From NCBI GenBank assembly GCA_964562175.1, contig CAZLRV010000001.1, forward strand, positions 1-64,000: a stretch of DNA of 64,000 nt, given 5' to 3'. The stretch comes from CAZCJU01 sp964562175 (lineage in GTDB: Bacteria; Bacillota; Clostridia; Oscillospirales; CAG-272). The translations under genes and the position numbers were made by a program. Positions 15,988 through 23,829 of this stretch are shown here, one piece after another. Numbering within the stretch: the first letter of the stretch is position 1; each line of letters starts with the position of its first letter. The notes below the pieces were generated by a model, which saw only the letters and a list, made by a program, of their open reading frames with translations, was not told where the DNA came from and made no database searches.

Positions 15988-17972
15988 GAGAAAACAATAT
16001 GCCGCCGAAAGGCGATCGCATGGGCAAGCTGCCGCCCGAAAAGCCGTTTGACGAAAGACCCGACGATGACGACATAACAGACGAGGAGCTTAAACGCCTC
16101 GATGCACAGCGCTCGTCACGCAGAGGCCCCGGAGGGCGCGGCGGGCCGAGAGGTCCGATGTTCACCGAAAAGCCGAAAAACACAAAGGCTACCGTCTTAA
16201 GGCTGTTAAAATATATCGGCGCAAGCAAATATGTGCTTATTCTGCTCGTTGCGATAATGATATGCACGACTCTGCTCAATCTTGCCGGTCCCACACTTCA
16301 GGGTGAGGCTATAAACTCAATGCAGCATCAAGCCGAGGACGGTTCCTTCGTCGTGGATGTGGATATGCCCCGACTTCTTAAGGTGCTTTTCGTTATGGCG
16401 ATAATATACGCCGTAAACTCGGCACTGTCGTATTTTCAGGGTATTTTATCGGCAAAGCTCTCGCAAAAGACGGTGCGGCGGCTAAGAGCAGATCTGTTTG
16501 AGCATTTGGTGCATTTGCCGGTGAAGTTCACCGATACGCACGCCCACGGCGATATAATAAGCCGAATGACAAACGATGCCGAAAATGTATCAAATACCGT
16601 TTCGCAGTCGATAGGCTCGCTCATATCCTCCGTGCTTACTCTGATAGGCTCGGCGGTGCTTATGCTCTGCATAAGCCCTATCCTTACCGTTGCGGCGATG
16701 ATAACGATACCGCTCACGATAATCGTTTCGACAAAACTTTCCAAGTTTATGCGGAAATATTTCGTTCTTCAGCAACGTCTTGTCGGAAAGATAAACACAA
16801 ACGTCGAGGAAAACGTCTCCTCATTCAAGACCGTTACGGCGTTCTGCCGCCAAAAGCAAGCCGAGGAGCAATTCAGAGCCGATGCGGCGCAGCTTAAAAA
16901 AACGGGTATAAGCGCTCAAATATTCGGCGGCATAATGGGTCCGCTTATGAATATAATCAACAACTTGGGTTATCTCATTCTCGTTATATGCGGCGCACTG
17001 CTCGTGATGAAAGGCGAGTTTACGCTCGGCTTTATAACCGTCGCCGCCATAAATGTCGGAGATATTCAATCATTTACCCAATACTCAAGACACTTTACAC
17101 GACCTATCAACGAAATAGCAAACCAATACGCTTCCATACTCACGGCAATAGCGGGTGCCGAGCGTATTTTCGAGATAATCGACTCCGAGCCTGAATGTGA
17201 CGAGGGAGGACGTGAGTTCGACCTTGATTCTTTCGGCGGAAACATATCGTTCAAGCACGTGAATTTTGCCTACAAGGACGGCGAGCCCGTGCTCAAGGAT
17301 TTCGATCTTGAGGTAACATCGGGGCAGAAGATCGCAATAGTAGGTGCAACGGGAAGCGGAAAAACGACTATAGTCAATCTGCTTTTACGTTTTTACGATC
17401 CGCAAAGCGGTGAAATACTCATTGACGGCGTAAACATAAACGAATACAAAAAAAGCTCGCTCCGCAGGTGCATTGCAATAGTTCTTCAGGATACCGTGCT
17501 TTTCTCTTCAAGTATTGCCGAAAACATACGCTTCGGACGACTCGATGCCACAGACGGGGAGGTAGTGCGTGCCGCCGTCACCTCGGAGGCGTCATCGTTT
17601 ATCGAAAAGCTACCCGAAAAATACGAAACGGAGCTTTCGGAATCGGGTGACAACCTCTCATCCGGTCAACGACAGTTGCTGTCGATATCCCGTGCGGTGC
17701 TTGCCGACCCCAAGATACTTATTTTGGATGAGGCGACCTCAAGCGTTGATACGAGGACGGAAATGAACATCCAAAAGGCGATGATAGAGCTGATGCGTAA
17801 CAGAACAAGCCTTATCATAGCCCACCGTCTTTCAACGATACGCGACTCGGATATCATAATCGTGCTTGATAACGGACGTATCTGCGAGAGCGGAAGCCAC
17901 GAACAGCTTCTCGCCTTGGGCGGCAAGTACAGCGAGCTGTACAAAACTCAGTTTTCCGGTGTTGCCACTTAA
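15984..17972 (+). CDS. ABC exporter half-transporter, catalytic partner
   Basis: A 662-residue exporter half. A hydrophilic Pro/Gly/Arg-rich N-terminal extension of about 70 residues precedes six membrane helices and an NBD with Walker A GATGSGKTT, Walker B LILDEATSSVD (catalytic Glu intact) and H-loop IAHRLST. Its signature is LSSGQRQL rather than LSGGQ. In the head-to-tail dimer that altered signature faces the degenerate Walker site of the upstream subunit, so the pair has one full and one degenerate site. GTG 15984 overlaps the upstream stop (GTGA). Confidence 0.93.
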   Translation: MRENNMPPKGDRMGKLPPEKPFDERPDDDDITDEELKRLDAQRSSRRGPGGRGGPRGPMFTEKPKNTKATVLRLLKYIGASKYVLILLVAIMICTTLLNLAGPTLQGEAINSMQHQAEDGSFVVDVDMPRLLKVLFVMAIIYAVNSALSYFQGILSAKLSQKTVRRLRADLFEHLVHLPVKFTDTHAHGDIISRMTNDAENVSNTVSQSIGSLISSVLTLIGSAVLMLCISPILTVAAMITIPLTIIVSTKLSKFMRKYFVLQQRLVGKINTNVEENVSSFKTVTAFCRQKQAEEQFRADAAQLKKTGISAQIFGGIMGPLMNIINNLGYLILVICGALLVMKGEFTLGFITVAAINVGDIQSFTQYSRHFTRPINEIANQYASILTAIAGAERIFEIIDSEPECDEGGREFDLDSFGGNISFKHVNFAYKDGEPVLKDFDLEVTSGQKIAIVGATGSGKTTIVNLLLRFYDPQSGEILIDGVNINEYKKSSLRRCIAIVLQDTVLFSSSIAENIRFGRLDATDGEVVRAAVTSEASSFIEKLPEKYETELSESGDNLSSGQRQLLSISRAVLADPKILILDEATSSVDTRTEMNIQKAMIELMRNRTSLIIAHRLSTIRDSDIIIVLDNGRICESGSHEQLLALGGKYSELYKTQFSGVAT

Positions 17973-17989
17973 AGAACATTTTCATCCTA

Positions 17990-18029
17990 CTCCGAATATA
18001 CTGTACAAAAGTATATTCGGAGGTTTTTT
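17990..18029 (+). terminator. Terminator of the ABC operon overlapping the katA ribosome binding site
   Basis: CTCCGAATATAC (17990-18001) pairs perfectly with GTATATTCGGAG (18011-18022), a 12-bp stem, followed by G and six T. The GGAGG that serves katA is 18019-18023, mostly inside the right arm, and the T-run is the spacer before the katA ATG. Confidence 0.9.
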
Positions 18030-19490
18030 ATGGATAACAATTGCAAGGGCAACACGGGGCGCTGTCGTTATATGACGGATTCCTTCGGCAGGGTCATACC
18101 CAACGACACAAATTCGCTTACGGTAGGCGAGGACGGGCCGGGGCTTATAAAAGATATTCATTTTATAGATAAGCTGTCGCATTTTGACCGCGAGCGAATA
18201 CCCGAACGTGTGGTACACGCAAAGGGTGCGGGCGCATTCGGCACGTTTCGCCTCTACCGAAATTTAAGCAGATATACCACCTCGGAGCTTTTTCGAAACA
18301 CGGCTAAGCAAACAAAGGTATTTGTCAGATTCTCCACCGTTATAGGCGGTCGCGGCAGTGCGGACACGGTACGCGATCCGAGAGGCTTTGCGGTAAAATT
18401 CTACACCGATCAAGGCATATATGATATCGTGGGAAACGATCTGCCCGTATTTTTTATTCGGGATGCGATAAAATTTCCCGACATAATACACGCACTCAAG
18501 CCCGCCCCCGACTCAAATCTGCGTATACCGGAACGGTTTTGGGATTTCATCTCACTCAGTCCCGAATCAACTCACATGATAACGTGGCTGTATTCGGACA
18601 GGGGAACGATAAAAGATTACAGGCACATGGACGGCTTCGGCGTAAATACATTTATTTGGGTAAACGCTTCGTCCGAAAGACACTTTGTAAAATATCACTG
18701 GAAAACACAGCAGGGTATCGAAACGATAGACCGTTTTGAGGCAGAACAGCTGGCAGGGTCTGACCCCGACATTGCGACAAGGCTTCTGCGTGAGTCAATA
18801 GAGCGCGGTGAATATCCGAAATATGAGCTTTGCGTTCAGCTTATGACTCCGGAGGAGGCAAACAGCTTGCCGTTTGATGTTCTGGACGACACAAAGACAT
18901 GGGACGAGGAACGCTTCCCATTGATAAAGGTGGGCATGATGACGCTTGACAAGAACCCTCAGAGCTATTTTGCACAGGTAGAGCAAGCGGCGTTCTGCCC
19001 TGCGAATATCATACCCGGAATCGAGCTGTCGGACGACAAAATGCTTCAAGGCCGTTCATTCTCTTATCTTGACACCCAACGCTACAGGCTCGGAGCGAAT
19101 TTCTCCGCCCTGCCCGTCAACCGCTCCGTTTCACCCGTATGCAATAATCAGCGTGACGGCGATATGGTATACGAGTTTGATCCCTCGCCGATAAATTATT
19201 ATCCGAACAGTCTTGCCGACAATCGTCCCACGCCCAATGCAAGCGGTGCGCCGGAGCCGGTATACACTCAGGGCTTTATCGAACGTAAGACCATATCCGA
19301 CACGGACGATTTCACGCAAGCGGGCGAGAGGTACGAGGGCATGAGTGAGGACGAGAAAAACGCACTTTGCTCGAATATCGCCGTTGAGCTTGTTCGGTGC
19401 CGTGCGGACATTGTCAGACGAGTGCTTAATAATTTTGCAAAAGCCTCGCCCGATTTTGCAAGCAGGGTGAGCAAAGAGATGAAAAAGTGA
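18030..19490 (+). CDS. katA: Haem catalase
   Basis: A 486-residue monofunctional small-subunit catalase. The active-site His is in RVVHAKGAGAFG (near residue 60), the distal Asn in VGNDLPVFF (near 133), and the proximal haem Tyr in SYLDTQRYRLG (near 340). It detoxifies hydrogen peroxide in the cytosol. The start ATG 18030 is six bases after GGAGG. No promoter is visible between the upstream terminator hairpin and the gene, and its ribosome binding site is buried in that hairpin, so expression may depend on readthrough or refolding. No PerR box is seen next to it. Confidence 0.95.
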   Translation: MDNNCKGNTGRCRYMTDSFGRVIPNDTNSLTVGEDGPGLIKDIHFIDKLSHFDRERIPERVVHAKGAGAFGTFRLYRNLSRYTTSELFRNTAKQTKVFVRFSTVIGGRGSADTVRDPRGFAVKFYTDQGIYDIVGNDLPVFFIRDAIKFPDIIHALKPAPDSNLRIPERFWDFISLSPESTHMITWLYSDRGTIKDYRHMDGFGVNTFIWVNASSERHFVKYHWKTQQGIETIDRFEAEQLAGSDPDIATRLLRESIERGEYPKYELCVQLMTPEEANSLPFDVLDDTKTWDEERFPLIKVGMMTLDKNPQSYFAQVEQAAFCPANIIPGIELSDDKMLQGRSFSYLDTQRYRLGANFSALPVNRSVSPVCNNQRDGDMVYEFDPSPINYYPNSLADNRPTPNASGAPEPVYTQGFIERKTISDTDDFTQAGERYEGMSEDEKNALCSNIAVELVRCRADIVRRVLNNFAKASPDFASRVSKEMKK

Positions 19491-19530
19491 ATATTTTTGC
19501 AATTTTGAACTGTTATTTACATTTGATACA

Positions 19531-19559
19531 TTGATTTTTAATTAAATGCGTGCTATAAT
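19531..19559 (+). promoter_or_regulatory. Promoter of the aromatic operon
   Basis: TTGATT (19531-19536) and consensus TATAAT (19554-19559) with a 17-bp spacer. The expected transcript start near 19566 leaves a leader of about 185 nt before aroF, containing the Tyr/Phe peptide and a terminator. Confidence 0.85.
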
Positions 19560-19592
19560 ACAGAAAAACATGAAAGGCAACTTATCAAAAAA

Positions 19593-19649
19593 ATGAGAAA
19601 CGTATTTTTCGCAAGCTATTATTACTACTTTATCTTCCACAAAAGATAA
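19593..19649 (+). CDS. Tyr/Phe-rich leader peptide of the aromatic operon
   Basis: ATG 19593 to TAA 19647-19649 encodes an 18-residue peptide, MRNVFFASYYYYFIFHKR. Eight of 18 residues are Tyr or Phe, including four Tyr codons in a row (19617-19628). It lies between the promoter and an intrinsic terminator in front of DAHP synthase, the textbook arrangement for ribosome-mediated attenuation by charged tRNA supply. Its ribosome binding site is weak (AAAGG about 15 bases upstream). An eight-codon ORF (ATG 19570 to TGA 19596) overlaps its start as ATGA and could deliver ribosomes by coupling. A 7-bp inverted repeat, TTATCTT/AAGATAA (19630-19636, 19643-19649), covers its last codons. Not proven to be translated. 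Confidence 0.7.
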   Translation: MRNVFFASYYYYFIFHKR

Positions 19650-19689
19650 GGTTTAATTATGCTGCGATAAACACGATAAATGTGTATAC

Positions 19690-19721
19690 GCCCTGCGGTA
19701 TAATTACCGTAGGGCTTTTTT
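19690..19721 (+). terminator. Attenuator terminator before aroF
   Basis: GCCCTGCGGTA (19690-19700) pairs with TACCGTAGGGC (19705-19715; one G-T wobble), loop TAAT, then six T. It lies 30 bp before the aroF start inside the operon leader. An alternative weaker stem (GCG...ACAC at 19664-19674 with GTGTATACGC at 19682-19691) would compete for only the first two bases, so I could not trace a convincing antiterminator. Confidence 0.88.
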
Positions 19722-19751
19722 GATAAAACAAGCAAAAAAAGGGGAAAAGAA

Positions 19752-20750
19752 ATGATAGTAATAGTTAAAAACGAAGCGTCAAAGGCACAGCTTGACAGCC
19801 TTGAATCCTGGCTCAATTCCATGGGTATAACCGTACACGAATGTTGCGGTCAATATGAAACGATACTCGGTCTTATCGGTGACACGAGTCACGTCGATAT
19901 AGACCTGCTCAGCAGTCTGGACATAGTAAAGCGTGTTACGCGAGTATCCGAGCCTTATAAAAATGCGAACCGCAAATTTCATCCCGACGATACGGTAATA
20001 GATGTAAACGGCGTTAAGATCGGCGGCGGTAATTTTCTCCTTATTGCCGGTCCATGCTCTGTTGAAAGCGAGGAGCAGATAATCACCATAGCACGTGAGG
20101 TAAAGGCATCCGGAGCGGGTATGCTCCGAGGCGGCGCATTCAAGCCGCGAACCTCTCCTTACGCATTTCAGGGCTTGCGTGGCGAGGGACTTCGCCTTTT
20201 GGTTGAGGCAAAAAAGCAGGTCGGAATACCGATAGTCACGGAAATAATGGATATATCGACAATTGACCTTTTCGAGGATGTTGACGTTATACAGGTAGGT
20301 GCGAGAAATATGCAGAATTATGAGCTTCTCAAGGAGCTTGGACACAGCAAGAAGCCGATACTTCTCAAGCGCGGACTTGCAAATACGATGCAAGAGCTTT
20401 TGATGAGTGCCGAATATATAATGGCGGGCGGCAACGAAAATATCATATTGTGTGAGAGAGGTATACGCACGTTTGAGCAATACACGAGAAACACGTTCGA
20501 TATTTCAGCCGTTCCGATGCTGAAGGAGCTGTCGCATCTGCCCGTTATTGCCGATCCCAGCCACGCCTCGGGCATAGCACGCCTCGTTTCTCCAATGGCT
20601 TGCGCTTCAGCCGCCGCAGGTGCGGACGGTATAATGATAGAGGTACACGACGATCCGGAACACGCACTGTGCGACGGACCGCAGGCGGTAACGAGTGCCC
20701 AATTCGATGAGATCGCACGCAAGGTGCTTAAAATAAGGAGCTGTATATGA
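19752..20750 (+). CDS. aroF: 3-deoxy-7-phosphoheptulonate synthase, type I-beta with regulatory domain
   Basis: A 332-residue DAHP synthase that joins phosphoenolpyruvate and erythrose 4-phosphate, the first step of the shikimate pathway. Residues 1-70 form the small ferredoxin-like regulatory domain seen in the Thermotoga-type enzyme, where it senses Tyr and Phe. The barrel follows with AGPCSVES, GGAFKPRTSPYAFQG, LKRG and DPSHASG motifs. It is first in the operon; its ATG follows AAGGGG. The product thus appears doubly controlled, by feedback on the protein and by the Tyr/Phe leader upstream. The stop overlaps the tyrA start (ATGA). Confidence 0.96.
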   Translation: MIVIVKNEASKAQLDSLESWLNSMGITVHECCGQYETILGLIGDTSHVDIDLLSSLDIVKRVTRVSEPYKNANRKFHPDDTVIDVNGVKIGGGNFLLIAGPCSVESEEQIITIAREVKASGAGMLRGGAFKPRTSPYAFQGLRGEGLRLLVEAKKQVGIPIVTEIMDISTIDLFEDVDVIQVGARNMQNYELLKELGHSKKPILLKRGLANTMQELLMSAEYIMAGGNENIILCERGIRTFEQYTRNTFDISAVPMLKELSHLPVIADPSHASGIARLVSPMACASAAAGADGIMIEVHDDPEHALCDGPQAVTSAQFDEIARKVLKIRSCI

Positions 20751-21589
20751 AAATAGGTATAGTAGGCTTGGGGCTTATCGGCGGTTCGCTTGCCCACGCA
20801 TTCAAAGAAATATGCTCACACACGGTATACGCTTGCGATACGGACAGCGGCACGATGCTTGCCGCACGTCTGAACGGTGTCGTTGACGGTGAGCTGAACG
20901 AAAAAAACATCGGCGAGCTTGATTTTTTGGTGCTTTGCATCTACTCAAAGGGTGCTGTCGAATATATGAAAAAGCACGCACAATATATAAGCCCCTCGAC
21001 GATAGTTTGCGATACGTGCGGCACAAAAAGCTACGTTTGCTCCGAGCTGTTTCCGCTTTCAAGAGAGTACGGCTTCACATTTATCGGAACTCACCCCATG
21101 GCAGGTACTCAATATTCCGGATTTCTTCATTCAAGAGCCTCGATCTTCAAGGGTGCTACGATCCTTTTCTGCTCGGACGGTCAAACGGAAACGCTTGAGC
21201 AGACAGAGCGGCTTAAGCAGCTGTTTATTTCCGCAGGCTTCGGCTCTGTCGTTTTCACCACTCCCGAATATCACGACAAGCAAATAGCGTACACCTCTCA
21301 GCTTGCTCACGTCGTTTCAAACGCATATATCAAAAGCCCGCAGGCTCAAACACACAGAGGCTATTCGGCAGGCAGCTACAAGGATATGACCAGAGTCGCA
21401 CAGCTCAATGTGCCTATGTGGAGCGATCTTTTTCTGGAAAACAGCGAAAATCTCGTATATGAGATAGACCACCTGATAGAATGTCTGAAAAAATACAGTC
21501 GTGCAATAAAGGACGGGGACAGAGAAGAATTGAACGCACTCTTGCGTGAGGGAACGGAAAGCAAGGCTTCCGCCGAGAAAAGGCAATGA
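20747..21589 (+). CDS. tyrA: Prephenate dehydrogenase
   Basis: A 280-residue NAD(P)-dependent TyrA: Rossmann motif GIVGLGLIGGSLA at the N-terminus, the GTHPMAGTQ active-site stretch near residue 115, and a C-terminal helical dimerisation domain. It converts prephenate to 4-hydroxyphenylpyruvate for tyrosine. No ACT domain is present, so feedback control probably rests on AroF. It overlaps both neighbours by 4 bp. Its position second in a shikimate operon fits the tyrosine codons of the leader peptide. Confidence 0.93.
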   Translation: MKIGIVGLGLIGGSLAHAFKEICSHTVYACDTDSGTMLAARLNGVVDGELNEKNIGELDFLVLCIYSKGAVEYMKKHAQYISPSTIVCDTCGTKSYVCSELFPLSREYGFTFIGTHPMAGTQYSGFLHSRASIFKGATILFCSDGQTETLEQTERLKQLFISAGFGSVVFTTPEYHDKQIAYTSQLAHVVSNAYIKSPQAQTHRGYSAGSYKDMTRVAQLNVPMWSDLFLENSENLVYEIDHLIECLKKYSRAIKDGDREELNALLREGTESKASAEKRQ

Positions 21590-22605
21590 AAACAATAGAA
21601 ATAAACACGGGAAAAAAATATAATGTATATGTCGGCTCGCACCTGCTCGACGGGCTTGATGCTCTTTTGCCGCTCAAGGACGGTCAAAAGCTGCTCGTCG
21701 TAACGGATGATATTGTGGACGGGCTGTATTCGGAGCGTGTTATATCGTCGCTCGGAAAGAAATGTGCCGTATTCAAATTCGTTTTCAAAAACGGTGAGGC
21801 GAGTAAAAGCATCGCTACGCTTTTTGAGATACTTGAATATTGTGCCGCCTGCGGTCTTGACAGAACGAGCGGCATAGTAGCTCTCGGCGGCGGTGTTGTC
21901 GGTGATATTTCGGCACTTGCGGCGGCATTATATATGCGCGGCATAGCGTTTTTCAATGTTGCCACAACGCTTTTGGCTATGGTCGATTCCTCTGTCGGCG
22001 GCAAATCCGCAATAGATCTGCCGTCGGGCAAAAACCTCGTCGGTGTGATACGTCAGCCCGATGCGGTAGTATGTGATACGGATACGCTCGCCACGCTGTC
22101 GGAGCATATATACACCTGCGGCATGGCAGAGGCGGTAAAATACAATATTTTATACGGCACGAAGATCGACGGGGAGCGTGAGGAGCTTGTATACGAATGC
22201 ATACAGGCAAAGAACAGATGCGTAAGCGAGGATGAGCTTGAAAACGGCAACAGACGCTTTCTGAATCTCGGTCACACTGTCGGTCACGCTATTGAGGCTT
22301 GCTCCGGCTACACCGTCCCGCACGGAATAGCCGTCGGTGCGGGGATCGGTGTCATAGCAAGGGCTTCACACTCGCTTGGTCTATGTTCCGACGAAGCTCT
22401 GCATAAAATCGATGAATTGCTTTCGAAAAACGGGCTTTCCGTTACCTTTGACTTTTCCCCCGCCGAGCTTGCCGAGAAAATACGCTCGGACAAAAAAGCC
22501 TCCTCGGACGGCGTTACGTTTGTTTTGATAAAAGAAATAGGCAACTGTATTTTGAAAAAAATACCGTATGACGAAATAGAGCAGCTGCTCAGCTCGGGGG
22601 TGTGA
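21586..22605 (+). CDS. aroB: 3-dehydroquinate synthase
   Basis: A 339-residue protein with the NAD-binding ALGGGVVGDISALAAA motif, the NVATTLLAMVDSSVGGK signature and the metal-binding NLGHTVGHAIE histidines. It cyclises DAHP to 3-dehydroquinate, step two. Slightly shorter than the usual 350-360 residues but no core motif is missing. It overlaps tyrA by 4 bp and is followed by aroA after 3 bp. Confidence 0.96.
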   Translation: MKTIEINTGKKYNVYVGSHLLDGLDALLPLKDGQKLLVVTDDIVDGLYSERVISSLGKKCAVFKFVFKNGEASKSIATLFEILEYCAACGLDRTSGIVALGGGVVGDISALAAALYMRGIAFFNVATTLLAMVDSSVGGKSAIDLPSGKNLVGVIRQPDAVVCDTDTLATLSEHIYTCGMAEAVKYNILYGTKIDGEREELVYECIQAKNRCVSEDELENGNRRFLNLGHTVGHAIEACSGYTVPHGIAVGAGIGVIARASHSLGLCSDEALHKIDELLSKNGLSVTFDFSPAELAEKIRSDKKASSDGVTFVLIKEIGNCILKKIPYDEIEQLLSSGV

Positions 22606-22608
22606 TAA

Positions 22609-23829
22609 ATGGATATTTTACTCAAGCCGTCAACGCTTCACGGCGTTGCCGTCGCACCGGCATCGAAATCGCACGCTCACCGTGCCTTGATATGCGCCGC
22701 ACTTTGCCCCGAACCCACTCAAATAGAGCTTAGCTCATTATGTGAGGATACCGAGGCGACTATACGTTGTTTACGGGCGCTCGGTGCCGAGATAAATATA
22801 AGCGGCAAAACGGTACTTGTTGTACCTCATCCGTGCCTTGACAGCGGTGTTTTGGATTGCGGCGAAAGCGGCTCAACCCTGCGTTTTATGCTACCCGTTG
22901 CCGCCTCGCTCGGCTGTACGGCTACATTTTGCGGCAGGGGACGGCTCGGTGAGCGTCCAATATCGGAGCTTGTTGAATGCATGAAGCCCCACGGCGTGCA
23001 TTTTGATTCGGAGCGTTTACCGTTGACCTTAAGCGGAAAAATGAGTGGGGGTGACTTTTTTGTCGGCGGGGACAAAAGCTCTCAATTTTTGACCGGACTT
23101 TTGCTTGCTCTGCCCGTATGTCGAGGACGCATCTCGCTCACCTCTCCCTTATCCTCTAAGCCTTATGTGGCACTCACCTTGAAAATAATGCGTGATTTCG
23201 GCGTTGACATAGAACACGATAACGGTACTTACCGAGTAAAGGACGCCTCTCGGTACATATCTCCGAAAAAATATCAAATTGAGGGCGATTGGTCAAACGG
23301 CGCATTTTGGCTTGCCTCCGGCGTTGCCGTATCGGGGCTTGACGAAAACAGCACGCAAGGCGACAAAGCGTTTTCGGAGCTGCTTATACACCTCGGTGCG
23401 AAAAAGACGGGCGGCGGCTTCGAGCTTTCCTCCGTCGGCGGCGGTGAAATAAATGTTTGCGATATTCCCGACCTCGTTATGCCTCTGGTTACGGTATGTG
23501 CGACAGCGTGCGGCACCTCACGGATATACGGCGGTGAGCGGCTGAAGCTGAAGGAGAGCGACAGACTCAAGAGCGTATATGATATGCTCTGCGGTGTCGG
23601 TGCCGATGTTCACCTGACCGATGACGGCTTTATCATAAAAGGAAAAGACCGCCTCGTCGGCGGTGAGGTCTTCTCTCAAAACGATCACAGAATAGCAATG
23701 GCAACGGCAATACTCGCACTTCGCTCGGAGGGCGATATAATTCTGCACGGTGCCGAGTCGGTAAACAAGTCGTATCCCACATTTTGGGATGAATACCGAA
23801 GATTGGGTGGAATATATGAAGTTCTGTAA
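22609..23829 (+). CDS. aroA: 3-phosphoshikimate 1-carboxyvinyltransferase (EPSP synthase)
   Basis: A 406-residue EPSP synthase. The N-terminal substrate site reads PASKSHAHRALI, followed by GESGSTLRFMLP near residue 88 and KESDRLKSVYDML and NDHRIAMATAIL in the C-terminal half. It transfers enolpyruvate to shikimate 3-phosphate. The Gly/Ala positions of the glyphosate region (GESGSTLRF) do not match the classic GNAGTAMRP of class I enzymes, pointing to a class II-like variant. It overlaps the start of aroC. Confidence 0.94.
   Translation: MDILLKPSTLHGVAVAPASKSHAHRALICAALCPEPTQIELSSLCEDTEATIRCLRALGAEINISGKTVLVVPHPCLDSGVLDCGESGSTLRFMLPVAASLGCTATFCGRGRLGERPISELVECMKPHGVHFDSERLPLTLSGKMSGGDFFVGGDKSSQFLTGLLLALPVCRGRISLTSPLSSKPYVALTLKIMRDFGVDIEHDNGTYRVKDASRYISPKKYQIEGDWSNGAFWLASGVAVSGLDENSTQGDKAFSELLIHLGAKKTGGGFELSSVGGGEINVCDIPDLVMPLVTVCATACGTSRIYGGERLKLKESDRLKSVYDMLCGVGADVHLTDDGFIIKGKDRLVGGEVFSQNDHRIAMATAILALRSEGDIILHGAESVNKSYPTFWDEYRRLGGIYEVL

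Noticed and set aside
19560..19751. T-box riboswitch in the aroF leader
   Set aside because: The leader is too short for T-box stem I, and I could not find a T-box sequence (the conserved AGGGTGG-type bulge) before the terminator.
23789..23815. Upstream start for chorismate synthase
   Set aside because: It would add nine residues with no family match; GGGTGG is placed for ATG 23816.
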